DNA of 35,412 nucleotides from Actinomycetota bacterium. GTDB taxonomy: Bacteria > Actinomycetota > Acidimicrobiia > Acidimicrobiales > MedAcidi-G1. The notes under the pieces were generated by a model. The model ran no database searches and was not told the DNA's origin. It saw only the letters and a program-made list of their open reading frames with translations. The translations under genes and the position numbers were made by a program. Where the stretch lies: the NCBI GenBank assembly GCA_002721755.1, contig PBLL01000038.1, forward strand, positions 1-35,412, read 5' to 3'. Below, in pieces: positions 18,966 through 30,278 of the stretch; within the stretch, counting starts at the first letter, position 1, and each line of letters starts with the position of its first letter.

Positions 18966-19982
18966 ATGCACAAGAACTTCTCTAAGGCGCTAGCGTCGCA
19001 TTTGATGAGTAAAAAAGTTCAAACACCAGATAGAAATCTTGCATTAGAACTTGTAAGAGTTACCGAAGCCGCTGCAATGGCTGCTTCAAGATGGATGGGA
19101 AGAGGAGACAAAGAAGGTGCTGACGAAGGAGCCGTAAATGCCATGCGTCGTGTACTAGATACTGTCAACATGGATGGGATAGTTGTCATAGGAGAAGGTG
19201 AAAAAGATGAAGCTCCTATGCTCTTTAATGGTGAGCACTGTGGGAATGGGAATGAACCTGCAACAGATATTGCTGTTGACCCAATTGATGGAACAACGCT
19301 CACAGCTCTTGGAAGAGCGAATGCGATCTCAGTTATAGCTGTTAGTGATAAGGGAACAATGTTTGACCCTGGACCTTGTGTGTATATGGAAAAAATTGCA
19401 GTGGGACCTGGGTGTTCTGATGCGATTGATTTAGCCAAGTCTCCAACTGAAAACCTTCAACAGATCGCAGAGGCAAAAAATAAGACAGTTAGAGATTTGA
19501 CTGCGGTGATTCTAGATCGTGATAGACATTCAGAACTAATTACTGAGGTGCGGGAGGCTGGCGCTAGAATTCGATTAATTTCCGATGGCGACGTAGCAGG
19601 AGCAATTTCTACCGCATGGTCCGAATCTGGTGCAGATGTCCTGTTCGGCATAGGAGGAACTCCGGAAGGAGTAATTTCTGCAGCTGCTTTGAAATGCATG
19701 GGGGGTTCATTTCAAGGGCGGTTATGGCCGCGTAATGAAAAAGAAAGAAAAGCCGCTGAGGAGCAGGACTACGATTTAGAAAGAATTTTGGATCTTGATG
19801 ATTTGGTGTCAGGCAATAACTGTTTCTTTGCAGCTACTGGCATTACGGATGGAGACCTTCTTGAAGGTGTCCGATACGCCGAAGGAATGGCCCATACAGA
19901 ATCTCTTGTAATGCGTTCCAAATCCGGAACTGTCCGTCTTATTAAAACTCATCACCGGTTAGACGATCTGGAAGATGTATAA
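18966..19982 (+). CDS. glpX: Class II fructose-1,6-bisphosphatase
   Basis: 338 residues from ATG 18966. It dephosphorylates fructose-1,6-bisphosphate in gluconeogenesis; some homologues also act on sedoheptulose bisphosphate. Metal and phosphate motifs of the GlpX family are clear: GEGEKDEAP (76-84), [12 protein letters not shown] (101-112, Asp105 and Asp108), [10 protein letters not shown] and [21 protein letters not shown]. The usual family N-terminus begins close to [17 protein letters not shown], so the internal ATG at 19005 ([11 protein letters not shown]) is also a good start and would give 325 residues. It is the only recognised FBPase here. It is convergent with atpC, sharing an inverted repeat across both stops. 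Confidence 0.95.
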   Translation: MHKNFSKALASHLMSKKVQTPDRNLALELVRVTEAAAMAASRWMGRGDKEGADEGAVNAMRRVLDTVNMDGIVVIGEGEKDEAPMLFNGEHCGNGNEPATDIAVDPIDGTTLTALGRANAISVIAVSDKGTMFDPGPCVYMEKIAVGPGCSDAIDLAKSPTENLQQIAEAKNKTVRDLTAVILDRDRHSELITEVREAGARIRLISDGDVAGAISTAWSESGADVLFGIGGTPEGVISAAALKCMGGSFQGRLWPRNEKERKAAEEQDYDLERILDLDDLVSGNNCFFAATGITDGDLLEGVRYAEGMAHTESLVMRSKSGTVRLIKTHHRLDDLEDV

Positions 19983-20014
19983 AGCATAACTAGAACAACT
20001 TTTAAGCTTTATAC
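19977..20014. terminator. Candidate bidirectional terminator between glpX and the atp operon
   Basis: A perfect 9-bp inverted repeat GTATAAAGC / GCTTTATAC with a 20-nt loop spans both stop codons (glpX TAA 19980-19982; atpC TAA on minus at 20011-20009). It is AT-rich with a long loop and no long T-tract, so efficiency is uncertain. Confidence 0.45.
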
Positions 20015-20407
20015 CTCGACTCCTCCGACTCTTAGTCTCACTTCAGACCTTTCAAGTGAAGCAATTGCTTCTTGGTCTTCACTGTTTGACTGAATCGCCT
20101 CTTGAGCTGACAAACGAGCCTCTTTAGCTCTTTCAATATCAATTTCATCAGCTACTTCGGAAACATCTGACAAAATACTGACCTTCGTACCTGCTACTTG
20201 CACGAAACCTCTATGAACAGCGAAAACATCCCTTTCTCCATCTGGTCTAATTACTTCAACTGACCAAACAGAAAGAACTCCGATAAAAGGAACATGTCCG
20301 GGCTGAAAAGCTATGTCTCCACCTTCAACAGTTCGGGCGATAACCATTTCTGCTTCGCCACTATAAGAAATGGATTCTGGTGATACCAGCTCAACCTGAA
20401 AAGTCAC
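20009..20407 (-). CDS. atpC: F1Fo ATP synthase epsilon subunit
   Basis: 132 residues. Epsilon couples the gamma shaft to the c-ring and can inhibit ATP hydrolysis. The N-terminal beta-sandwich is clear (VELVSPESISYSGEAEMVIARTVEGGDIAFQPGHVPFIGVL, with the conserved G-D-I-A-F-Q-P-G-H segment). The C-terminal helical pair (about 90-132, rich in Glu, Ala and Ser) is short but present. The start is GTG at 20407, 5 nt after the atpD stop. It is the last gene of the atp operon and ends in the shared inverted repeat with glpX. Confidence 0.95.
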   Translation of the reverse strand: MTFQVELVSPESISYSGEAEMVIARTVEGGDIAFQPGHVPFIGVLSVWSVEVIRPDGERDVFAVHRGFVQVAGTKVSILSDVSEVADEIDIERAKEARLSAQEAIQSNSEDQEAIASLERSEVRLRVGGVEV

Positions 20408-20412
20408 GATTA

Positions 20413-22811
<2,399 letters not shown>

Positions 22812-22871
22812 TAACAGCCTCCTGTAAACGAATCAGAGTCAACTGGTGTTGCCTTAGTAGGTTACTTTCCA
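22812..22871 (-). promoter_or_regulatory. atpA-atpG spacer carrying a consensus Shine-Dalgarno
   Basis: 60-nt spacer. Minus-strand AGGAGG sits 7 nt before the atpG ATG. No convincing hairpin or promoter is seen here. Confidence 0.6.
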
Positions 22872-24488
22872 CTAGGCCTCCGAAATATCCTCTTCTGGCA
22901 GAGTTGTATCAGCATCAACGATATTCGAATCGGTATCAGCAAACTCTGCATCAGGTGTAGCCTGAGCCGTCTTTGATGAGCCTTCAAACTGCTCTGTAAA
23001 AGCAGCTACGGCCGCTTCAAAAGCCTCTTCGTCAGCTACATTTCCAGATTCACGAATTTCAGTCAAGATTGATGCATGTCGTGTTCTAAACCAATCAAGT
23101 AGTTCTGCTTCAAACCGACTTACATCAGCTATATCAACACCATCTAGATGTCCTCTAGTACCAGCCCAGATAGATACCACTTGCTCTTCAACCAACAAAG
23201 GTGAATTTAGTCCCTGTTTTAAAAGTTCAGTCAAACGATACCCACGATCAAGCTGGGCTTGGGAAACTGCATCCAAATCAGATCCGAATGCAGCAAATGA
23301 CTCTAGTTCACGAAACTGTTGCAAATCTGATTTAAGAGTTCCCACTGCATTTTTCATTGCCTTAACTTGAGCTGCAGAACCAACTCGGGAAACAGAGATT
23401 CCTACATCAATTGCGGGTCTTATACCTGACTTGAAAAGGTCATCTTGGAGAAATATCTGACCGTCAGTAATAGAAATCACATTGGTCGGAATGAAGGCCG
23501 AAACATCACCTGCTTTAGTCTCAATAACCGGCAATGCTGTTAGTGAACCGGCTCCTTTATCATCACTTAACTTTGCGGCACGTTCTAAGAGCCTGCTGTG
23601 CAAATAGAAAACGTCCCCAGGGTATGCCTCCCTCCCAGGTGGACGACGAAGCAGTAAAGACATCTGTCGGTATGCCTCAGCCTGTTTCGATAAATCATCA
23701 TAAACAGCTAGAGCGTGTTCACCATTATCCATCCAGTGCTGACCAATTGCACAACCTGCATAGGGTGCTAGGTACTTAAAGGGAGCTGGGTCTGATGCTG
23801 GTGCTACTACTACCACCGTGTAATCCATAGCACCATGAGATTCTAAAACTGCGACATTTTGCGCAACAGTGGAAGCTTTCTGACCAATAGCCACATAAAC
23901 ACATTTCATTCCTTGGCCGGCTTGGTTGATGATCGTGTCGATTGCGATAGTTGTTTTTCCTGTTTTTCGGTCACCGATGATGAGCTCTCGCTGACCGCGT
24001 CCAATGGGCACTAGGGAATCTATTGCTTTGATTCCTGTCTGCATTGGTTCATGCACAGGTTTGCGTCCCATTATTCCAGGCGCCTGTATTTCCATACGTC
24101 TTGGTTCCGTGTTAGTTAAAGGACCTTTACCATCAATTGGTTCACCAAGAGCGTTTACCACGCGTCCTAACAAACCATCACCAACAGGCAAGGAAAGTAT
24201 GTCGCCAGTGGCACGGACCGTCTGACCTTCTTCTATATCATCAACCTCGCCAAGGACTACTGCTCCAATCGATCCCTCATCTAAATTCAGAGCTAATCCA
24301 AAAGTTCCGCTTTCGAACTGCAATAGTTCATTCACTGCCGCATCTGGCAGACCTGAAACTCTAGCAATGCCGTCTCCCACTTCGAGCACGCGTCCAACCT
24401 GACTTTGCTCCAAACCAGGTTCAAAACCTTCTAGGTTTTTCTGGATTGAAGCAGCTATGTCAGCGGTGCTGATTGTCAATTCAGTCAT
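22872..24488 (-). CDS. atpA: F1Fo ATP synthase alpha subunit with acidic C-terminal extension
   Basis: 538 residues. Alpha carries the non-catalytic nucleotide sites and forms the hexamer with beta. The P-loop is GDRKTGKT (172-179); position 175 is Lys where Gln is usual. [18 protein letters not shown] and the [16 protein letters not shown] and [17 protein letters not shown] blocks are intact. The conserved core ends about Phe501 (AAFTEQF). The last 37 residues form an extension with 11 acidic and one basic residue and no predicted structure. Mycobacterial AtpA has a C-terminal extension of similar size that suppresses ATP hydrolysis; whether this tail does so is inference. The start is ATG with AGAGAG 5 nt upstream. 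Confidence 0.97.
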   Translation of the reverse strand: MTELTISTADIAASIQKNLEGFEPGLEQSQVGRVLEVGDGIARVSGLPDAAVNELLQFESGTFGLALNLDEGSIGAVVLGEVDDIEEGQTVRATGDILSLPVGDGLLGRVVNALGEPIDGKGPLTNTEPRRMEIQAPGIMGRKPVHEPMQTGIKAIDSLVPIGRGQRELIIGDRKTGKTTIAIDTIINQAGQGMKCVYVAIGQKASTVAQNVAVLESHGAMDYTVVVVAPASDPAPFKYLAPYAGCAIGQHWMDNGEHALAVYDDLSKQAEAYRQMSLLLRRPPGREAYPGDVFYLHSRLLERAAKLSDDKGAGSLTALPVIETKAGDVSAFIPTNVISITDGQIFLQDDLFKSGIRPAIDVGISVSRVGSAAQVKAMKNAVGTLKSDLQQFRELESFAAFGSDLDAVSQAQLDRGYRLTELLKQGLNSPLLVEEQVVSIWAGTRGHLDGVDIADVSRFEAELLDWFRTRHASILTEIRESGNVADEEAFEAAVAAFTEQFEGSSKTAQATPDAEFADTDSNIVDADTTLPEEDISEA

Positions 24489-24517
24489 TTTTCTCTCTCG
24501 TCTCGATTACTTTCTTC

Positions 24518-25048
24518 CTACCGGAAATTCTCTCGAAGTTGGTTCAAACGACGACGGACACTCCCGTCGATAATGTCATCACCAATTTCTGTTACCAAAC
24601 CACCTATTACGGATGGGTCAATTACTACTTTTACTTCTACGTCTTTGTTCGTTGCTCCATTCAAAGCTGCAACCAATCTTTCTTTCTGCGCATCATCCAA
24701 TTCGACGGCAGATCGAACAGTGGCAACCGTCTTATTTCTCGAAGCTGCACTTCGTTCGATGAATGCGTCAACAATGCTGGAAAACCGCGAAGAACGCCCT
24801 GAAGCAACAATCATAGATACCAATGCCCTTGTTGTTGAGCTAGCCGATCCCCCCAAAAGATCCTCGACTATCTGTTGCCGACGCTCAACTGGTAAGGACG
24901 AATCATCTAAAGTCGCTTGAAGATTCTCATCTGAACTTAGTGCTTGTGAGAATCTAAATAATTCATCTTCAACAGTCGGTAAAACATCATCTGCTGCAGC
25001 AACAGCAAACAGAGCATCTGCATAACCAGCAATTGCATTATCAGCCAT
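24518..25048 (-). CDS. atpH: F1Fo ATP synthase delta subunit
   Basis: 176 residues. Delta joins the b dimer (stator) to the top of alpha3beta3. The N-terminal helical domain starts IAGYADALFAVA, matching the family Y-A-x-A-L-F pattern. The C-terminal part has the conserved VKVVIDPSVIGGLVTEIGDDIIDGSVRRRLNQLRENF, where G-G-x-x-x-x-x-G-D-x-x-x-D-G-S is the signature. It is a separate gene and not fused to a second b copy as in mycobacteria. The start is ATG at 25048, 2 nt after the atpF stop, with only a weak GGTAG upstream, so translational coupling is likely. Confidence 0.96.
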   Translation of the reverse strand: MADNAIAGYADALFAVAAADDVLPTVEDELFRFSQALSSDENLQATLDDSSLPVERRQQIVEDLLGGSASSTTRALVSMIVASGRSSRFSSIVDAFIERSAASRNKTVATVRSAVELDDAQKERLVAALNGATNKDVEVKVVIDPSVIGGLVTEIGDDIIDGSVRRRLNQLRENFR

Positions 25049-25050
25049 TA

Positions 25051-25821
25051 CTAGCTACCAGCCACTTCATCTATGTATTGATCCACAAGCCTTCGCTGAG
25101 CATCATCATCCAAACTACCTTGAACAACTTTCTCTGCAGCTCCAAGAGCAATTCCCGCAACTTCTGCTCTCAAATCTGCGATCGCTTGCTGCCTTGATGC
25201 TTCTATTTCATTTGCCGCTCGAGTTTTCATTTCAGCAATATCAGCTTCCGCTTTTGCTACCAAATCTGTACGTACTTGATCAGCTGCGCCTCTGGCTTCA
25301 TCAATGAGGCGTGATGCTTCATTTTTTGCATCTGCTAAGCGTGCTTCATAATCAGCATGTACATTCTGTGCATCTGTTTTTGCTTTCTCTGCTGCATCTA
25401 GATCATCTCGAATCTTGTCCGATCTAGCATCCATCGCTGCTTTAACTGCAGGGAAGCCCTTCTTGACCATAACTACAAATAAAATCAAGAAAGCCCCGCC
25501 ACCCCAAATTACCTCACTTAATTCTGGAATTATTGGGCTAGGTGCCTCAAGGCAACTTTCAAGTTTGTCTTCGTTTTTCTTTACCTTTTTCTTTTCATCT
25601 TCAGTTGCACCTTCCGAAGCATGAAGAGAATGAAAAAGGTGCTCAACACCGTGATCATGGTGACCATCATCATGGTGACCTTCTTCAGCTATGTGTTCAA
25701 GTTTTTCAACAATACAACTTCCAATGCTCTCGCCTGAAGCTGAAGCTGGTCCTGCAAAAAACAGCATCCCAACCATTGCAAAAAGCAACGAAAAGCACAG
25801 TTTGGTTCCTCGTCGTCTCAT
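25051..25821 (-). CDS. atpF: F1Fo ATP synthase b subunit with signal peptide and His-rich extracytoplasmic domain
   Basis: 256 residues, about 90 more than a standard b subunit. Residues 1-29 look like a cleavable Sec signal (MRRRGTKLC, hydrophobic core, PASAS). Residues 30-100 would be outside the membrane. They carry nine His within 43-67 (including HHDDGHHDHG), many Asp and Glu, two cysteines (Cys36, Cys90) and a Lys-rich stretch. Then follows the normal b subunit: PELSEVIWGGGAFLILFVVM (membrane helix about 105-121) and a long charged coiled coil (130-240), which forms the peripheral stalk. The start is ATG with AAAGGAAG at good spacing. The exported insert might bind Zn or Cu, or brace the a/c interface; function unknown. 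Confidence 0.93.
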   Translation of the reverse strand: MRRRGTKLCFSLLFAMVGMLFFAGPASASGESIGSCIVEKLEHIAEEGHHDDGHHDHGVEHLFHSLHASEGATEDEKKKVKKNEDKLESCLEAPSPIIPELSEVIWGGGAFLILFVVMVKKGFPAVKAAMDARSDKIRDDLDAAEKAKTDAQNVHADYEARLADAKNEASRLIDEARGAADQVRTDLVAKAEADIAEMKTRAANEIEASRQQAIADLRAEVAGIALGAAEKVVQGSLDDDAQRRLVDQYIDEVAGS

Positions 25822-25850
25822 AAATTCGACTTCCTTTCGATACCTAAGTT

Positions 25851-26207
<357 letters not shown>

Positions 26208-26975
26208 CTAATGTTCTGCGTGCATCGAACCACCGATATAAACAGCAGTCAGAATAGTAAAGATAAAGGCTTGCAAAACAGAAACCAAAATCTCAAAACC
26301 TGTCATTAGTATGAGCATTGCAAAAGGTGCAGCTGCTCCCACATAACCGTTGTCCCACAAAGTCTGAGTGAGAATCGCAAATGTGACTAACAAAAGGTGT
26401 CCTGCAACCATGTTGGCCCACAGTCGAATAGCCAAAGAAAAAGGCCTAACAACAAATGTTGACACCAACTCGATTGGAGTAACAATTAGATATAAAGCTT
26501 TAGGAACGCCAGGGGGGAACAAGGAGTTCTTTAAGTAACCCCCAATACCTTGAGAACGGACACCCACAAAGTTATAGATAACCCAAACAACCAACGCCAA
26601 AGTAATGGGAACGGCCATTCTGCTGTTCGCCGGAAACTGTATTCCTGGTACTACTTCAAAAATATTTGAAAAAAGTATGAAAAAGAACATCGTCGTCAAA
26701 AAGGGCAGATACTTCTTCCCTTCTGGACCTATTGTCTCCATAACAACGGACTCTTCTACGAAATTGACTCCAGATTCAGCTACATGTTGCACACCAACAG
26801 GAACTAAAGATCCCCGTTGTTTCCCAGCAGATAAAAAAATTGCTGAGGTAATCAAAACTGCTGCCAAATAAATCAACACTGTCTTGTTAACAGCAAATAA
26901 TGAACCTGAAAAAAGTATGTCCGGCCAATCAAAAAGATGACTTACAGGTGGGAATTCCAAAGCGATAACATTCAC
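26208..26975 (-). CDS. atpB: F1Fo ATP synthase a subunit
   Basis: 255 residues, with five or six membrane helices. Subunit a forms the two proton half-channels against the c ring. The essential arginine is Arg184 in RPFSLAIRLWANMVAGHLL. LPFLTTMFFFILFSNIFEVVPG (90-111) and the last helix FEILVSVLQAFIFTILTAVYI, with the conserved Q-A-F-I-F, are characteristic. The C-terminal GGSMHAEH is the usual end. The start is GTG at 26975, with AGGAGA about 11 nt upstream and the atpI stop 2 nt before it. Confidence 0.97.
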   Translation of the reverse strand: MNVIALEFPPVSHLFDWPDILFSGSLFAVNKTVLIYLAAVLITSAIFLSAGKQRGSLVPVGVQHVAESGVNFVEESVVMETIGPEGKKYLPFLTTMFFFILFSNIFEVVPGIQFPANSRMAVPITLALVVWVIYNFVGVRSQGIGGYLKNSLFPPGVPKALYLIVTPIELVSTFVVRPFSLAIRLWANMVAGHLLLVTFAILTQTLWDNGYVGAAAPFAMLILMTGFEILVSVLQAFIFTILTAVYIGGSMHAEH

Positions 26976-26977
26976 AG

Positions 26978-27439
26978 TTAACGGATCTCCTTTGATTTAG
27001 TTGGCTTCAAGTCAGGATAAGCCAAAGAAGCTGAAATATAACGTGTCTCTGTAGCAAGTAGCCCTAAATGTGTCACTAGAAGAGTCATAGCAAAAGGAAC
27101 AGTCTTAAACCAATCGAATGACCTAACTGACATAACAACACCTGTCAAAATAGCTAATCTGACGACATAGCCTCCCAGAACTGACCCATAGAGCATGTTT
27201 GGCGATATTTTTACACTTCTTGTAATTATCGCCGCGCCTGTCAGGAAGTTGAAGACTACAAGCACAAGTGCCAACAGAGAAGAAATAGCGCCGCTTAAGC
27301 CCCAACCAATTGCGGAAATAACCAAAAATAAAGGTGACACCCAAAGTGCTCGTAAAGCCAAGTGGTTAGCGATACGTTTCTCTGGTTGTTCAGAAACAGT
27401 TTCCATTGTTCCTTCTTCTAACTCCTGTTTAATTGACAT
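26978..27439 (-). CDS. atpI: AtpI-like assembly/accessory membrane protein
   Basis: 153 residues from the ATG at 27439 (MSIKQELEEG). An in-frame ATG at 27466 would add nine, but GGGAAG lies 6 nt before the inner ATG, which is preferred. Four hydrophobic helices (about 30-48, 50-70, 88-108 and 112-132) fit the ATP synthase I family, which helps assemble the c ring and may carry Mg2+ or Ca2+. It sits directly before atpB, as AtpI does. The start overlaps the end of the preceding atpZ-like gene by 11 nt. Confidence 0.8.
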   Translation of the reverse strand: MSIKQELEEGTMETVSEQPEKRIANHLALRALWVSPLFLVISAIGWGLSGAISSLLALVLVVFNFLTGAAIITRSVKISPNMLYGSVLGGYVVRLAILTGVVMSVRSFDWFKTVPFAMTLLVTHLGLLATETRYISASLAYPDLKPTKSKEIR

Positions 27440-27698
27440 TTTTACTTCCCAGCAACCAAGTTTCACGACGCTGTTCTGCCTCTTGGGTGAGTCTAAGGGT
27501 GTATTGCTTATAAAGTCGCCATGAGGCGTAAGTGATTGTTATACCCACAAATACCAATGTGAAAACAGGAAATATTTCAAGCTTACGATCAAGTAGCCAT
27601 CCTAAAAATCCGAAAATTGCAGGAGTCGCGACAAGTTCAAAAGCTGCTGCCATTGCATCACCTGAACCTTGTTTGATCTCACGTTTTTCTGATTTCAT
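27429..27698 (-). CDS. AtpZ-like small membrane protein (F-ATPase gene 1 family)
   Basis: 89 residues with two hydrophobic hairpin helices (about 18-36, FELVATPAIFGFLGWLLDRK, and 44-62, VFTLVFVGITITYASWRLYK). This is the layout of AtpZ proteins that stand first in many F-ATPase operons and act with AtpI in ion supply or assembly. The short GWLLDRKL motif between the helices supports it. The start is ATG with AGGTGA at about 9 nt spacing. It opens the atp block after a 94-nt spacer downstream of the wecA-like gene. Confidence 0.75.
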   Translation of the reverse strand: MKSEKREIKQGSGDAMAAAFELVATPAIFGFLGWLLDRKLEIFPVFTLVFVGITITYASWRLYKQYTLRLTQEAEQRRETWLLGSKNVN

Positions 27699-27792
27699 GA
27701 TCTAGGTCACCTTATAAAAATTTTCTATAGAAATCGCGGGTTCAAATTCAGAATAAAGAACCGCATGTGAATCTAGATTCTTTATCGTGTCC
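27699..27792 (-). promoter_or_regulatory. Structured spacer upstream of the atp genes
   Basis: 94 nt holding two perfect 12-bp palindromes, TTTCTATAGAAA (27722-27733) and GAATCTAGATTC (27769-27780). Between them is an imperfect inverted repeat GCGGGTTC / GAACCGC (27736-27743, 27758-27764; one bulged G). This is a likely site for an atp promoter and its regulator, or for termination after the wecA-like gene. Minus-strand TATTCT and TATAGA are possible -10 elements, but no -35 is convincing. Confidence 0.4.
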
Positions 27793-28941
27793 TCACAACT
27801 TGGGGAAATGGTCATCTGCCACAATTTCATTTTTTTTTGGTTTATTTGTTTGTAAACGCGGATGAAGAAGTGTGAAAAGGACCAAACATACTCCTGCAAT
27901 ACCCATTGGTACAATCCCATCCCCGCGTCCACTATAAGTGGGCCATAAAACAAACCCAGACAACAAAGCTGTCCATGTCCACAAGATAAATACGACTCTT
28001 CTATGACCATGACCCAGTCGCAAAAGCCTGTGGTGCAAATGATCTTTATCAGCAGTAGTTATGGATGATCCTGGTGTGAATATCCTTCTTATTATTGCGA
28101 ATAGAACATCAATTATCGGGACACCTAAAATGACTATGGGAATAAGTAACGGAGCGAAGAAGAAAAATGATTGACCGCTGTAAGCAGCATCTGTTCTTCC
28201 ACCCACCGAAACTGTAGATGCTGCTAGGAGCACTCCTAACATTAGAGCTCCACCATCTCCCATAAATATTTTTGCAGGATGTGCGTTATGGGGTAAAAAG
28301 CCAATACATATGCCAGCAATAAGAATCGCAATTAATGACCCAGGATTTTCTTCAAATAGAACTCCCTCGTCTGACAATCGGATTGCATAAATCACAAAAG
28401 TTGTTGATGCTATAGCAACTATTCCTGTTGCTAAACCATCTAAACCATCAATCAAATTTATTGCATTAGCTAATAACACAACCCATAAGACTGTTGCCAA
28501 TGCTGCAAGATCGGGTGAAAGTAATACAACATCCACGAAAGGAATCCTGAGAACCACTAAAGATACTCCAACCAATGATAAGACGCTTCCCGCTATTACC
28601 ATCCCTGCAATTTTCGCTGGAGCAGTTATTGGCTTTATATCATCAATCACGCCAACTGCACACATGACAATTGCTGCTAACAAAACTCCTAATATCTCAG
28701 ATCGTGAAGAAAAAACTGCAGAAAAATCACCTATAACCCATGCTGTGAATGAACCCGCTAGCAGTCCAAACAACATTGCAGGTCCTCCTAGGTGTGGAGT
28801 GGGCAATTCATGGACATCTCTTTCATCTGGCGCAGAAATAAGTCCGAAATGGTTAGCTGTCTTACCCGCCAGAGGTGTTGCGACAAAAGTTGCTATGGCG
28901 GCAACCCCTCCGACTATGAGATAAGCGACAATTCCAGGCAT
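27793..28941 (-). CDS. WecA/TagO-type polyprenyl-phosphate N-acetylglucosamine-1-phosphate transferase
   Basis: 382 residues with about 11 membrane helices. The MraY/WecA family links a sugar-1-phosphate from a UDP-sugar to undecaprenyl or decaprenyl phosphate. Motifs: VIDDIKP (98-104), NAINLIDGLDGLA (159-171), FMGDGGAL (226-233) and the cytoplasmic DKDHLHHRLL (298-307), which marks the WecA/TagO/WbpL branch and not MraY. The product would start a cell-wall polysaccharide, as WecA does for mycobacterial arabinogalactan. Its place between glyA and the atp genes matches actinobacterial order (rfe precedes the atp genes in Mycobacterium). The start is ATG, 6 nt after the glyA stop, so it is cotranscribed. 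UDP-GlcNAc is the likely but unproven substrate. Confidence 0.92.
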   Translation of the reverse strand: MPGIVAYLIVGGVAAIATFVATPLAGKTANHFGLISAPDERDVHELPTPHLGGPAMLFGLLAGSFTAWVIGDFSAVFSSRSEILGVLLAAIVMCAVGVIDDIKPITAPAKIAGMVIAGSVLSLVGVSLVVLRIPFVDVVLLSPDLAALATVLWVVLLANAINLIDGLDGLATGIVAIASTTFVIYAIRLSDEGVLFEENPGSLIAILIAGICIGFLPHNAHPAKIFMGDGGALMLGVLLAASTVSVGGRTDAAYSGQSFFFFAPLLIPIVILGVPIIDVLFAIIRRIFTPGSSITTADKDHLHHRLLRLGHGHRRVVFILWTWTALLSGFVLWPTYSGRGDGIVPMGIAGVCLVLFTLLHPRLQTNKPKKNEIVADDHFPKL

Positions 28942-28947
28942 GTGAGC

Positions 28948-30189
28948 CTAATCACCATAAGGAGTGAAAGAACTGCAGAGCTCTCCAACCTCTTTCCTTA
29001 TCAATGAAAGAGAGTTCGGATCTTTCCTCTCTCGTAATGTACGAGCTATCAACTGAGCAATCACCAACATCTCGCTCTCAGTCATTCCTTGAGTAGTAGT
29101 TGAGGGTGTTCCAATACGAACACCGCTCGTAACAAAAGGAGAGCGCGGATCATCTGGCACTGTGTTCTTGTTCAGTGTTATGCCCGCTTCATCAAGAACT
29201 ACCTGAGCCTCTGCTCCAGTTAACTCTTCGTCAAAAGTTCGCAAATCTACTATAAGTAAGTGATTGTCAGTACCGCCGGTTACAAGCCTGAAACCTTCAT
29301 CAGTTAATGCTCCAGCAAGAGCTTGGGCATTCTTAACAATTTGTTTCGAATAAATTTCAAAAGAAGGATCTAAAGCTTCTCCAAAAGCCACGGCTTTAGC
29401 AGCTATATGGTGTTCTAAAGGACCACCTTGTAAACCAGGAAAAATAGCTTTATCCATTTCAGAAGCAAGTTCTTCAGTACTAAGAATGCACCCTCCTCTT
29501 GGACCCCTGAGCGTCTTATGAGTAGTGAATGTTACGACATCACAAAATGGAACAGGATTTGGATGTGCCTTCCCTGCTATCAGTCCTGCTATATGAGCGG
29601 CATCAAACATTAAGTATGCACCTACCGAATCAGCTATTTCTCTTATGGGATCAGCTTCGATTGTTCTCGGATATGCAGTAGCTCCAAGGACTATCAGCTT
29701 TGGTTTAACTTCTTTAGCTTTTTGATGTAAGTCTTCAAGATCTATTAACTCGTCATCAGTTAAACCATATGAGACAAAATTGTAAAGCTTTCCACTGAAG
29801 TTGACTGGTGAACCATGTGTCAAATGACCGCCGTGATCAAGTCGTAAACCAAGAACAGTGTCACCAGGTTCTAATAGAGCTTGGTAAACCGCCATGTTCG
29901 CGCTTGCTCCTGAATGGGGTTGCACATTTGCATGGTCGGCTCCAAATAAATTTTTCACACGCTCACATGCAAGACTTTCAGCTTCATCTACGTGAACATT
30001 GCCGCCGTAATACCTTTTCCCTGGATAGCCCTCTGAATATTTGTTTGTAAAAACAGAACCTGTTGCTGATAGAACCGCAGGTGATGCAAAATTTTCTGAT
30101 GCTATTAATTGCAGTGTGGTGTTCTGGCGATCAATTTCTCTATTTATGATTTCGAATAATTTTTCGTCTTTAAGGTTAGGCCATGGCAT
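28948..30189 (-). CDS. glyA: Serine hydroxymethyltransferase
   Basis: 413 residues. This PLP enzyme interconverts serine and glycine, loading one carbon on tetrahydrofolate. [15 protein letters not shown], the YPGKRYYGG loop, [13 protein letters not shown] and the Schiff-base lysine Lys225 in [16 protein letters not shown] are all present; the length equals E. coli GlyA within a few residues. The start is ATG at 30189 with AGGGGA 9 nt upstream. It is the first gene of the run into wecA-like and atp genes. It is divergent from the inositol-phosphate synthase, 89 nt apart. Confidence 0.97.
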   Translation of the reverse strand: MPWPNLKDEKLFEIINREIDRQNTTLQLIASENFASPAVLSATGSVFTNKYSEGYPGKRYYGGNVHVDEAESLACERVKNLFGADHANVQPHSGASANMAVYQALLEPGDTVLGLRLDHGGHLTHGSPVNFSGKLYNFVSYGLTDDELIDLEDLHQKAKEVKPKLIVLGATAYPRTIEADPIREIADSVGAYLMFDAAHIAGLIAGKAHPNPVPFCDVVTFTTHKTLRGPRGGCILSTEELASEMDKAIFPGLQGGPLEHHIAAKAVAFGEALDPSFEIYSKQIVKNAQALAGALTDEGFRLVTGGTDNHLLIVDLRTFDEELTGAEAQVVLDEAGITLNKNTVPDDPRSPFVTSGVRIGTPSTTTQGMTESEMLVIAQLIARTLRERKDPNSLSLIRKEVGELCSSFTPYGD

Positions 30190-30263
30190 GGTTTATTTTC
30201 CCCTAATTTAAGTCTTTTATCAATTGAAACACTGATTCTGAGGTTACAGGGCCTAAGCATACG

Positions 30264-30269
30264 TATCCT
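30264..30269 (+). promoter_or_regulatory. Candidate -10 element for inositol-phosphate synthase
   Basis: TATCCT (TANNNT) ends 9 nt before the ATG at 30279, so the transcript would have at most a few leader bases. No Shine-Dalgarno is visible. Confidence 0.35.
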
Positions 30270-30278
30270 TATTGTTAT

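Noticed and set aside
24473-24802. Plus-strand open frame of 109 codons opposite atpH
   Set aside because: Antisense to a clear AtpH; low-complexity Phe/Tyr/Ser content, no start signal.
27702-28010. Minus-strand open frame of 102 codons overlapping the wecA-like C-terminus and the atp spacer
   Set aside because: Out of frame with the wecA-like gene, no recognisable domain, and the spacer it would cover is palindrome-rich regulatory-looking DNA.
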